Shown in pieces: positions 55,486 to 63,189 of a stretch of 64,000 nucleotides of DNA. The notes under the pieces were generated by a model. That model was not told the DNA's origin. It worked only from the letters and a program-made list of their open reading frames with translations, and made no database searches. The DNA is from CAIQJJ01 sp964606085 (GTDB lineage: Bacteria > Chloroflexota > Anaerolineae > Anaerolineales > UBA4823), in assembly GCA_964606085.1 (NCBI GenBank), contig CAZSFD010000009.1, forward strand, positions 1 through 64,000. Direction: 5' to 3'. The position numbers and the translations under genes were made by a program. Positions within the stretch are counted from its first letter, which is position 1, and each line of letters starts with the position of its first letter.

Positions 55486-56044
55486 CCCCGCCAGCATCTC
55501 CCTCGAAAAACGCGCCGAACTGTTCAAGGCCCTCGGCCATCCTGTACGCCTGCTGATCCTGAACCTGATCAAGGTCAGGCCGCGCCACGGCGAGGAACTC
55601 GGGTTGATCCTTTCGCTTAACCCGGCCACCGTTTCCCATCACCTGACGCTGCTGACCAATGCCGGGCTGTTGAGCGCCCAGAAGGATCAGTATTACCAGA
55701 CCTACTCGCTGGTCAGCCCGCTGCTGCAACAACCGCTCGGCGAGTTGATCTTCATGCCACAACCAGAACTGCCCGACACGGTAGAAGAAGACGCCTATCG
55801 CAAAAAGGTGCTGGACACGTTCTTCCGCTATGGACGGCTGGTCAAAATTCCCGCTCAACTCAAAAAACGCCAGGTCATCCTCGAAAAAATAGCCGAATCG
55901 TTTGAACCTGACCAGGAATATCCGGAGCGCGAAGTCAACATCATCCTGCTCGACTTCCACGACGATGTCGCCACCCTGCGCCGCGGCCTGATCGAAACCG
56001 ACCTGCTGACGCGCCACGACAACATTTACCAAAGGAAAATCTGA
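55478..56044 (+). CDS. ArsR-family regulator with C-terminal DUF2087
   Basis: This is 188 residues. An ArsR-type winged-helix domain (about residues 8-85) shows 'LFKALGHPVRLLILNLIK' and the recognition helix 'NPATVSHHLTLLTNAGLL'. A DUF2087 domain follows (about 110-185): 'RLVKIPAQLKKRQVILEKIAESFEPDQEYPEREVN' (in part) and 'FHDDVATLRRGLIETDLLTR'. No metal-binding cysteine pair is seen, so the signal is probably not arsenite or another thiophilic metal. The start at 55478 overlaps the preceding gene. It probably binds the ATTTGA-N6-TCAAAT operator at the operon promoter. Confidence 0.87.
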   Translation: MSNPASISLEKRAELFKALGHPVRLLILNLIKVRPRHGEELGLILSLNPATVSHHLTLLTNAGLLSAQKDQYYQTYSLVSPLLQQPLGELIFMPQPELPDTVEEDAYRKKVLDTFFRYGRLVKIPAQLKKRQVILEKIAESFEPDQEYPEREVNIILLDFHDDVATLRRGLIETDLLTRHDNIYQRKI

Positions 56045-56046
56045 CC

Positions 56047-56916
56047 ATGCAAACACTCGCCCAATCCCAATTTTCAAATGTCTACCCGCTGTTTCAATGC
56101 CTGGCGTCAACACAGCCCATGTGCGCCTCCGTGTTGGCAGGCATCTACCCCGGCAAGGTGTTCGTAGATGACCTGGCCGCGCCACGCTCGGCTCTGCTGA
56201 TCACCTTTATCGAAAGCGAAGCGCACGGCGTGTGGGGCTTTCTGGCCGGCGATCCGGCCAACCCAGCCTTCAACCAGGCGGTCAACTCGGCCATCTTCGC
56301 CCGCCAGGTTGTCCCCGCCGAAGCCCCTGTGCTGTTTTTGACCTGCGACCCCGATGATTGGGGCGGTCAGATGGAGGCGGTGCTGGCCCCACGCCCACCG
56401 ATCTGGATGGCGCGCTATCATTTCCTCGCCCGCCAGGTGCACTTCGATTGGCGCGCCGCCCTGCCGCCAGGCTTCACCGTCGAACGCATCTCCGCCGAAT
56501 TACCCCAAATCCCTGGCCTGCAACTGCCCGACGATGTAGCCGCCACGCTTGCCAAATGGCAGGCTGCCGCCGACCCGCGCTTTGCCGATTTCGGCTTCGT
56601 CACGATAGATCGCAGCGGGGCGCAGCCGGCCATTGCCAGTTGGGCGACGGTAGATTTTATCGCTGGCGGCGCCGGCGACCTGGGTTTCTTTACCCAGGAT
56701 GACTATCGCCGCCGCAGCCTGGGCACCATCGCCGTCTCGGCTGCGCTCGAACACGGCTTCGCCAAGGGCCTGCACCAGGTCAACTGGACGTGCGACGCCG
56801 ACAACCCCGGTTCGATCCGCACCGCCGAAAAGCTCGGCCTGCAGCGCATCGCCGATTACCACATGGCGGTGCTGATCATGGATGAGCAGCGCCACGCGGC
56901 ATTTTTCAATTCCTGA
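56047..56916 (+). CDS. GNAT-family acetyltransferase
   Basis: This is 289 residues. The C-terminal third holds a GNAT fold: 'FTQDDYRRRSLGTIAVSAALEHGFAKGLHQVNWTCDADNPGSIRTAEKLGL' (in part) includes the acetyl-CoA-binding R-R-x-S-L-G-T pyrophosphate loop and 'NPGS..TAEKLGL', as in the GNAT_acetyltran (PF12746-type) family. The N-terminal part is the family-specific extension. It starts 2 nt after the ArsR-type gene stop, in the same operon. The acetyl acceptor is unknown; an antibiotic or small-molecule modification role is only a guess. Confidence 0.8.
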   Translation: MQTLAQSQFSNVYPLFQCLASTQPMCASVLAGIYPGKVFVDDLAAPRSALLITFIESEAHGVWGFLAGDPANPAFNQAVNSAIFARQVVPAEAPVLFLTCDPDDWGGQMEAVLAPRPPIWMARYHFLARQVHFDWRAALPPGFTVERISAELPQIPGLQLPDDVAATLAKWQAAADPRFADFGFVTIDRSGAQPAIASWATVDFIAGGAGDLGFFTQDDYRRRSLGTIAVSAALEHGFAKGLHQVNWTCDADNPGSIRTAEKLGLQRIADYHMAVLIMDEQRHAAFFNS

Positions 56917-57077
56917 GTTGAAGTCGCATAGGGCAAAATAAATCGGGAGAATTTCATTGGATAGGTGAGATTCGTCAGGCTTGCTTTTCCATCCATAGTG
57001 GCGCATAATAGATTTGTCGTTGCGGGGGGGACTCAATATCCCCAATCAAAAACCATTCAACCCAATATGGAGGCAAT

Positions 57078-59993
57078 ATGAAACGGTTCTTTTCGTTTAT
57101 GGCCTTGCTGGCGCTGCTGTGCAGTTCAGGCTGGTTAGCCTTGCACAGCACCACGCAGACCCAACCCGCCGTCGCGCAATCTGGCGCTGGCCCCATGGAA
57201 GTGGCCGTGCTGCTCGACCTGCCCGATGCACACACCGTTGCGCCAGGCGAACGCCTGACACCCCATCAATCCACCCTGCTCGCCCAAGATTTACTGACCG
57301 AGGCGGCGCGCCCCGTGCTGCGCCAGCTGGAGGAAATGCAAGCAGCCGGCGCGGTTGCAAGCCTGGAATGGCAGGCCGAGCGCAATGCTTTTGTCGTCCA
57401 ACTGAACGACGACCAGGCCGCCCAATCCCTCAGCCAACTGCCTGGCGTGGCCGCGCTGGAAAGCGCCGCCAACGACGCGGCGTGCGGTCAGGGTGCGGTG
57501 GCTGCCTTTGCCGAGCAATTGCACTTCTTCAGCCGTCAGCCAACCGAACACCCCGCCCGGCTCAACGCCACCGACCCCAGCATTGACGTTTATCACATGG
57601 ATGGCGACGATTTGGGCTACATTTGGGGCTACACCACCCCCAACACGCCCGTTACCATCCGCATTTGGCGCAACGGTGCATTGCTCGTTGAGCGTTCGAC
57701 CACCAGTTCGACCTACGGTTCCTATTCCCTGTATCCCGCCTGGCAAAACGGCTGCGGGCAGGCAAGCGGATACGATTGGACCTTGCTGCCCGGCGACGTG
57801 GTCGAAGTGACCGCCCACGGCAGCACCGTTTCGACGGTGGTGGCACCATTGACCTACGGCGCAGACCCGCTCTCCAACATCGTCGCCGGAAAGACCGAGG
57901 CCGGCCGCCAGGTGGAAGTCCACCTGTGGAGCAACGACGGTTGCAGCGGGATGCCCTACAACCTCACCGTCGGCACCGACCCGGCAGGCAACTTTGCCGC
58001 CAATTTCACCGCCACCGCCGACTTCCTGCGCAACACTTCGACAACCACCTACGCCCGCGACGCCAACGGCAACAGCACCTATGGGTACATGAACGCCTAT
58101 GGCCTGTGGTACGACATTCAGGATGGGTATGCGGGAGGGTATCTGCCGGCCAATGCAGATTTTTCGGCGCAGCACAAGCGCGGCGCCACCGTGCTGGAAA
58201 CCAAAACGGGCAAAACAAACTATCGGGGCTATTGGTACGCCTGGTTCACCAACGCCATCCTGCCCGGCGATCAGATCATCGCCAGCGGCGGCGGGCATAC
58301 CATCGAATATACCGCGCCAACTTTCCAGGCCAGCCTCAACCCGGCGGCCAACCAGATCGGCGGCAAAACCAGCTCCAACGCTTTGGTAATGATTAACCTA
58401 TACCAACGCTCCTCAGGCGATGTCATTACCGCATGCGACAGAGCGTACGACTGTCTCTCTGGCACGACCGATGCTGCGGGGAACTTCAACTTCAACTCGT
58501 CTTTCAACCTGGAACGCGGCGACTACGCCTACGTGTATGTATACGATGCCCAGGGCAACGGCCTGCAAACCAACCGCCTGTCAGCCACCGCCATCGCCAC
58601 ATCACTGGATTACAATCAGGTGAGCGGTTATTGGGGATTATTTGACAATCAGGTCAACATCGTTGTCAAAAACAGCGGCGGCGTGGTCAAAGACACCCAA
58701 ACGACCTATGTGGATAGCTGGGACGGCGGCTTCGATGAATGGATCAGCGGCGATATCGTCGCCGGCGACATCATTCAGGTCGGCAACGGCACTACCACCG
58801 AAACCATGACCGCCAAATCGCTCACCGGCGTCATCAACACCGCCGCCAAAACACTCAGCGGCAATGCTTCTGGCAACATCCTGGTTTCGTATGAAGATTT
58901 CCACCTCGACACGGGCTATTGGTACGATGAATGCCGCGTCACAACCGCCAGCGGCGCTTACAGCTTCGACTTTGCCAGCGCCCAGGTCGGCGCCCAAGAT
59001 TATGCCGACATCTACCTCAGCGACCCCAACGGCCATTACACCGTTCTCGATTATGTCCATGCGTTTGAAACCAATGTGGAGATGAACAATGGCTACGTTT
59101 GGGGATACAGCGCCCTGCCGGGTGTGCCGGTCAACGTCAGCTTATATGATGGCGCCACCCTGGTTTACACCAAGACCGTTACATCAGGCAATACTGGCTA
59201 TTACTCCGTTTACACACCAGACCCACTGACAACAGGTCAGCGCGTGGTGGTAGATACCGATGCCAGCCTGCCCAGTCACGCCGACATCACCCTGCCCAAT
59301 ATCACCATCCAGCAAGATGTACCCGGCCAGCGCATTTATGGCACAGCCCCGGCCAATAGCCTGCTCGATATTACCGTCTGGATAGACTATGCCTGCTCCA
59401 AATACTATTGGTGCGGCCGCGGGTATAGCCGCGACACACACACCGATGCAGCAGGCAATTTCAGCCAGACCTTTACCAACATGTACCTGGACAACTGTGA
59501 AGCGATGTTAATTGGTGGACAGTGCGTGTACCCCGAGGTGACCTACTACCGCCCCGACGAACACAGCATCAGCAAAACACAGCCCCCCACCCCCGTCACC
59601 GCCGACGCCCACGAAGCCGATAACACCTTCGCCACCGCCAAAACATACACCGGGCGCAGCGCCCACACCTTCCACACCACCGACGACGAAGACTGGATCA
59701 AATTCAGCGTTCCCGCCAACAAAGTCGGCCAGAAACATTACCTGATGACCACCAACCTGGGACGCCTATCGGATACCAAGATGGACTTGTATGATACCGA
59801 TGGCACAAGCCTGTTGGAATCGAATGATGACAGCGCCGGGTACGCTTCGATGATCATCTGGACACCCGCCGCGGCAGGCGATTATTACATTCGGATCAGC
59901 CCCTATGCCACCTGGCGCGCGGCCAATTGCGGCGCTACCTATGACTTTGTGTTGGCCTATTACCAGGTCTTTTTGCCGCTAAACCTGAAATAA
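57078..59993 (+). CDS. large secreted repeat protein with PPC-like C-terminal domain
   Basis: This is 971 residues. Signal peptide about 1-33 (ends 'PAVAQS'). Residues about 40-150 resemble the inhibitor I9/subtilase propeptide fold ('FVVQLNDDQAAQSLSQLPGVAALE'), yet no subtilase domain follows. The middle (about 165-830) is a run of carboxypeptidase-regulatory/Ig-like repeats of about 90-110 residues, with recurring 'VWGY..PG.PV.V.L' and 'GD.V.V....' motifs. Residues about 850-955 form a bacterial pre-peptidase C-terminal (PPC)-like domain ('DDEDWIKFSVPAN', 'GDYYIRISPY'). It ends in VFLPLNLK. GGAGG lies six bases before ATG 57078. Probably a surface-attached structural or adhesive protein. 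Confidence 0.8.
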   Translation: MKRFFSFMALLALLCSSGWLALHSTTQTQPAVAQSGAGPMEVAVLLDLPDAHTVAPGERLTPHQSTLLAQDLLTEAARPVLRQLEEMQAAGAVASLEWQAERNAFVVQLNDDQAAQSLSQLPGVAALESAANDAACGQGAVAAFAEQLHFFSRQPTEHPARLNATDPSIDVYHMDGDDLGYIWGYTTPNTPVTIRIWRNGALLVERSTTSSTYGSYSLYPAWQNGCGQASGYDWTLLPGDVVEVTAHGSTVSTVVAPLTYGADPLSNIVAGKTEAGRQVEVHLWSNDGCSGMPYNLTVGTDPAGNFAANFTATADFLRNTSTTTYARDANGNSTYGYMNAYGLWYDIQDGYAGGYLPANADFSAQHKRGATVLETKTGKTNYRGYWYAWFTNAILPGDQIIASGGGHTIEYTAPTFQASLNPAANQIGGKTSSNALVMINLYQRSSGDVITACDRAYDCLSGTTDAAGNFNFNSSFNLERGDYAYVYVYDAQGNGLQTNRLSATAIATSLDYNQVSGYWGLFDNQVNIVVKNSGGVVKDTQTTYVDSWDGGFDEWISGDIVAGDIIQVGNGTTTETMTAKSLTGVINTAAKTLSGNASGNILVSYEDFHLDTGYWYDECRVTTASGAYSFDFASAQVGAQDYADIYLSDPNGHYTVLDYVHAFETNVEMNNGYVWGYSALPGVPVNVSLYDGATLVYTKTVTSGNTGYYSVYTPDPLTTGQRVVVDTDASLPSHADITLPNITIQQDVPGQRIYGTAPANSLLDITVWIDYACSKYYWCGRGYSRDTHTDAAGNFSQTFTNMYLDNCEAMLIGGQCVYPEVTYYRPDEHSISKTQPPTPVTADAHEADNTFATAKTYTGRSAHTFHTTDDEDWIKFSVPANKVGQKHYLMTTNLGRLSDTKMDLYDTDGTSLLESNDDSAGYASMIIWTPAAAGDYYIRISPYATWRAANCGATYDFVLAYYQVFLPLNLK

Positions 59994-60017
59994 CCGCCGC
60001 ACATCCCCCCAGCAACG

Positions 60018-60057
60018 AACAAACCGGCCAGGAGCAATCCTGGCCGGTTTGTTTTAC
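60018..60057. terminator. bidirectional terminator
   Basis: A 16-bp perfect stem, AACAAACCGGCCAGGA (60018-60033) with TCCTGGCCGGTTTGTT (60038-60053), and loop GCAA. It serves the surface-protein gene and the convergent MBL gene. Confidence 0.9.
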
Positions 60058-60968
60058 CATTCAACCACTTGCAGGGGGAGATATTTGGGAAACTTCTGCG
60101 CCCATTCCCCCAGGAACAGGATTTGCGTCTCAGCGGGCAGTTGCCCCTGGCATAGCCGCACCGCAGCCCTTTCGCTGACCAGCCCCGGCCACTGCCCCAC
60201 GGCGATTTTTGCCGTATCCAGGTTGGCGTGGGTGGGAATGATCAGGCGCGGGGCCAGTTGTTCAATCAAGCGAATGCCTTTTTGGTTGACGGCATCCATA
60301 TCGCTGTACGCATTGGCAATCTGGATGATGGCGATGTCGAGCGGCTGCAAGGCGGCCAACTGCTCCTCGGTGAAGGCCTCCTGGCCGATGTCGCCGAAGT
60401 GGGCCAGGCGCAGGCCGGCCAGTTCGAGCAGGTAGATGTAATTGCTGCCACCCTCAGGCTTGAGAGGGTCGCCCATATTGTGGGCGGAGGCAATCCCGCG
60501 AATACGCGCCCACGGCAGTGCCATCTCGCCGGTCTGAACAAAAAGCTGTTGCCCGGCAAAACCCTGCAAAAAGCTGTCGTTGACGTGATCCCAATGGGTG
60601 TGCGTGGTCAGCAGGATGTCATCGGCGGTAGCTGGCGAGGAGAGCAGCGCCGGGTCGTACACATCTATCAGCACACGCTCACCGTGTGGGGCGATGATCT
60701 CTACCTGGGCGTTGTTTTCGTAAAAAAGGGTCATGCAGGCTGGCAGGGAGGTGGGTGTGGCAGAGGCCTCCTGCACCGTGGGCGCGGCGGTTGGCGTTGC
60801 CGTTGCGCTGGCGGGGATGGCGGTCTGCGTGAGGGTGGCTGGAACGCGCGTGGCGGGCGGCGTGTGCGTGATCGGCAGGAAGGTGGCGGAGGGCGTGACA
60901 ACCGCCGGGCCGCGGCAGGCTGCCAGCAGGCACAGCGCGGCAATCCATCCACCAATAAGCTGTTTCAT
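60054..60968 (-). CDS. MBL-fold metallo-hydrolase lipoprotein (UlaG-like)
   Basis: This is 304 residues. Lipoprotein signal with lipobox LAAC (Cys about residue 18), then a Thr/Ala/Pro-rich linker (about 20-75), then a metallo-beta-lactamase fold. The zinc motif is THTHWDH (about residues 121-127), with 'AHNMG' and 'FGDIGQEAFTEEQL' and final His in 'IIPTHANL' as further ligands. The fold is closest to UlaG-type (lactonase) beta-lactamase-like hydrolases. It would sit outside the cytoplasmic membrane, which is unusual for this group. It overlaps the upstream nucleotidyltransferase gene by 4 nt. Confidence 0.82.
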   Translation of the reverse strand: MKQLIGGWIAALCLLAACRGPAVVTPSATFLPITHTPPATRVPATLTQTAIPASATATPTAAPTVQEASATPTSLPACMTLFYENNAQVEIIAPHGERVLIDVYDPALLSSPATADDILLTTHTHWDHVNDSFLQGFAGQQLFVQTGEMALPWARIRGIASAHNMGDPLKPEGGSNYIYLLELAGLRLAHFGDIGQEAFTEEQLAALQPLDIAIIQIANAYSDMDAVNQKGIRLIEQLAPRLIIPTHANLDTAKIAVGQWPGLVSERAAVRLCQGQLPAETQILFLGEWAQKFPKYLPLQVVEW

Positions 60969-61618
60969 CGGCTGCGATATTCCTGTTGACCGAGGTAAAT
61001 AAGCGCTTCCAGGTCTTCGCTATCTTGGGGGCTGTATTCTTGGATTACCTGACGCACGGCATCTAGCACCTGCACACTCGCTCCCCCCAACATACGCGCA
61101 ATATCGGCCCAATCTTGGGTGCGCATGGCATCCATCTTCATCAAAACCAGGTATGGCAAATCAAGCACGGGAAAACCGGCAGCATCGTGGCGAGGATGTT
61201 GCAAAGCCTGAGCGGCCCAGGGCATATCGCCGAACAGCACATCCACTTCGACCCCATCCGGCGATTTCATCAAAACACCGGGGATGGCCAGCGGCGAAAG
61301 ATATTCAAACCCCGCGGCCTGCAGTTTCTCTACAACGACGACCTGATCGGCTTGCCTGACCAGAATATCCAAATCTTGGGTCATGCGTTCTGGCATATAC
61401 GCCCGCGTTGCCACACCGCCAACAACAACCCAGGGGATTTCTTTCAAGATGTGGCGTAAATCAGGCCAGCGATTCATAGCCGTTCTCCTTTGTAAGAATG
61501 CCAGGCTGCTGCCCGTGCCGGGTTTTTGGCGGCGCAAACTCAGCGCAATCAAAGCCCGGCGCATTTGGCGCAGGCTTAACTGATTATCAGGTTGAGAAGA
61601 TTGGGATGCTTCTGGCAT
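60965..61618 (-). CDS. nucleotidyltransferase-fold protein
   Basis: This is 217 residues from ATG 61618, or 170 from ATG 61477. The nucleotidyltransferase core is 'WVVVGGVATRAYMPERMTQDLDILVRQ', given here in part, with GG and D-x-D motifs near residues 64-85, and a third acidic position in 'GVEVDVLFGD'. The first start fits a leaderless mRNA: -10 TATAAT ends 7 nt before it. The second has AAAGGAG eight bases upstream. Both are in the same open frame, so two forms are possible. It is similar in type, but not closely in sequence, to the protein at 6603-7193. Confidence 0.72.
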   Translation of the reverse strand: MPEASQSSQPDNQLSLRQMRRALIALSLRRQKPGTGSSLAFLQRRTAMNRWPDLRHILKEIPWVVVGGVATRAYMPERMTQDLDILVRQADQVVVVEKLQAAGFEYLSPLAIPGVLMKSPDGVEVDVLFGDMPWAAQALQHPRHDAAGFPVLDLPYLVLMKMDAMRTQDWADIARMLGGASVQVLDAVRQVIQEYSPQDSEDLEALIYLGQQEYRSR

Positions 61619-61625
61619 ATTGCGC

Positions 61626-61631
61626 ATTATA
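61626..61631 (-). promoter_or_regulatory. -10 TATAAT 7 nt before ATG 61618, abutting a terminator
   Basis: TATAAT on the minus strand (61631-61626) leaves 7 nt to ATG 61618. It overlaps the T tract of the terminator that ends the bL25 gene. Confidence 0.6.
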
Positions 61632-61667
61632 AAACAGGACTGGCCGTTGGTACGACCAGTCCTGTTT
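61632..61667 (-). terminator. Rho-independent terminator after the bL25 gene
   Basis: A 12-bp perfect stem, AAACAGGACTGG (61667-61656 on minus) with CCAGTCCTGTTT (61643-61632), followed by TATAAT, the T tract shared with the next promoter. Confidence 0.8.
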
Positions 61668-61690
61668 CGTGTGCGCAAGCAACTTCCAGG

Positions 61691-62320
61691 TTAGAAGTCT
61701 TCTTCTTTCTTGCCTTTTTCGATCACTTCGGGTTCGAAAGCAGCCGCGCCTTCTTCGCCTTCTTCAGCCTGCTGGCCGGTCACAACGGCGACCGCTTCAT
61801 CGGGGTCGTTGTAGATGGTCAATTTGTCGGAGAGCTTGAGATCGCCAACGGTGATGGCTGCGCCGATGGTCTTGAGCGGGGCAATGTCCACTTCGATGAC
61901 GGTGGGGAGATCGCCCGGCAGACATTCGATGTCCAACTCGCTCAACGCAGCAACCAGAACGCCGTTCAGGTTATCCACCGCCCACGAGTGACCCACCAAT
62001 TCCACCGGCACGTTGACACGCAGTTTTTCGGTCATCGAAATGACCTGAAAATCAATGTGCTTCATTTCTTTGCGAATGAAGTTGTATTGCTTTTCGCGCA
62101 CCAGGGCTTTGAGCTTTTCGCCTTCCAGATCAATGGTGATCAGGGCCGAAGCCGAAATGCCGCGCATGGCCAGCGCCGTTTCGTGCAGGCGTAGTTGAAT
62201 GGGGGTGGCCTGGGTGTGAGCGCCGTAGAGAACGGCAGGCAAATAGCCTTCACGCCGCAGGGCCTTCACCTGCTTGCCAATGACCGAACGTCGTTCGGCT
62301 TTCAAAATCACTTCGTCCAT
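61691..62320 (-). CDS. rplY: ribosomal protein bL25 (general stress protein Ctc type)
   Basis: This is a 209-residue long-form bL25, which binds 5S rRNA on the large subunit. The N-terminal domain has 'RRSVIGKQVKALRREGYLPAVLYG' (in part) and the 5S-binding 'REKQYNFIRKEMKHIDFQVI'. The C-terminal Ctc-type beta domain includes 'VPVELVGHSWAV' and 'PTVIEVDIAPLKTIGAAITVGDLKL' (in part), with an acidic tail typical of long forms. GGAAGG precedes the ATG. A structured 5' region of about 120 nt upstream may regulate it. It ends with a strong terminator. Confidence 0.94.
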   Translation of the reverse strand: MDEVILKAERRSVIGKQVKALRREGYLPAVLYGAHTQATPIQLRLHETALAMRGISASALITIDLEGEKLKALVREKQYNFIRKEMKHIDFQVISMTEKLRVNVPVELVGHSWAVDNLNGVLVAALSELDIECLPGDLPTVIEVDIAPLKTIGAAITVGDLKLSDKLTIYNDPDEAVAVVTGQQAEEGEEGAAAFEPEVIEKGKKEEDF

Positions 62321-62524
62321 TTGTTCCTTCCTTGAGCGCCTCTCGCCGGTGTGGAGTCTGAAAGACTCCTCCGCTACCCTCGCTCGGCGGGTGCAGCCTG
62401 CAACGGCAGGCTGAGTTTCCGGTTTCCACCGGATGGGGAATTATTTTCGGTCAGCCCAACGGCCCGACCACGACAGGCAGACCACTGGCCGCCTGTCATC
62501 ATCGTCCGGGGGCAAACCGCTCAT
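62321..62524 (-). promoter_or_regulatory. structured 5' region upstream of rplY
   Basis: Three hairpins are seen in the direction of rplY transcription: CCGG-TGGAAA-CCGG (62432-62419), CAGCCTGC-CGTT-GCAGGCTG (62413-62394) and GGAGTCT-TTC-AGACTCC (62369-62353), then GGAAGGAAC before the start. A -10-like TAATTC lies near 62440. The region has no gene. It could be an autoregulatory leader, since ribosomal proteins often bind their own mRNA. Confidence 0.5.
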
Positions 62525-63046
62525 TTACGCACGACGCCGGGCCATCAGGCTGCCAATCAGCGACAGCAAGCCGGCCACCAGGCCAAAGATCAACCCACCC
62601 AGGATCACCTGGCGGGTATCCATCAACGTTTCGACCGGCCCATGCACGGTGCGGGCAACCAACACGGTCGTGCGCACCTGTTCGCCGTTGACCTCGCCAG
62701 TCAATACCACACTGGCCGATGATTCAGTCAACGAGGCGCTTTCGGCAATCAGCCCCAAGGCCGAGGACTGCGTCATCGAGATTTCCCCGGCGCGTGCAGC
62801 AATCAGGCTGCTATTTTCGCTGACCAGCGAGCCGGTTTGCACAAAGGCCAGGGCGCTTTGGTAGGCTTCCAACTGTTCGGCGTTGATCTGGTTGGCAGCG
62901 CTGTTTTGCATCGTCACTTCACCAGCATTGATAGTGCCAGCCGCGCTGTTATTGACCTGGGCAACATCTGCTTCGATGTCTTCTGCCACGTTCACTTCAA
63001 TTTCTGGGGATTGCTCATCCACCACGGGGTCGAGTTCTTCAGACAT
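62525..63046 (-). CDS. repetitive protein with C-terminal membrane anchor, function unknown
   Basis: This is 173 residues. An acidic N terminus (MSEELDPVVDEQ...) is followed by about 100 residues of short imperfect units rich in Ser, Ala, Asn and Val ('NNSAAGTINAGEVTMQNSAANQINAEQ' in part, 'SENSSLIAARAGEISMTQSSALGLIAESASL' in part). The spacing suggests a small beta-helix or coiled repeat stack. A C-terminal helix (about residues 147-168) ends in ARRRA, giving tail-anchored topology. AGGAGG lies before ATG 63046. A strong promoter is at 63122. No family was recognised. Confidence 0.65.
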   Translation of the reverse strand: MSEELDPVVDEQSPEIEVNVAEDIEADVAQVNNSAAGTINAGEVTMQNSAANQINAEQLEAYQSALAFVQTGSLVSENSSLIAARAGEISMTQSSALGLIAESASLTESSASVVLTGEVNGEQVRTTVLVARTVHGPVETLMDTRQVILGGLIFGLVAGLLSLIGSLMARRRA

Positions 63047-63121
63047 GATGGGCCTCCTATCGCTGACAAAAACGTCCCTGGGTTGAAGAACTCTCCAGAG
63101 ACGGGAAACAAGCCGGGCCGA

Positions 63122-63150
63122 ATTGTAGCCGCGAGAGAGGCTTTCGTCAA
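63122..63150 (-). promoter_or_regulatory. promoter for the repetitive protein
   Basis: On minus: -35 TTGACG (63150-63145), a 17-bp spacer and -10 TACAAT (63127-63122). Confidence 0.75.
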
Positions 63151-63158
63151 CGGTATGA

Positions 63159-63164
63159 TATACT
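63159..63164 (+). promoter_or_regulatory. -10 TATACT upstream of the HEAT-like gene
   Basis: TATACT lies 25 nt before the ATG at 63190, divergent from the promoter at 63122. No strong -35 is seen. Confidence 0.45.
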
Positions 63165-63189
63165 TGCCCCACGCCAGAAATGAGTTTTT

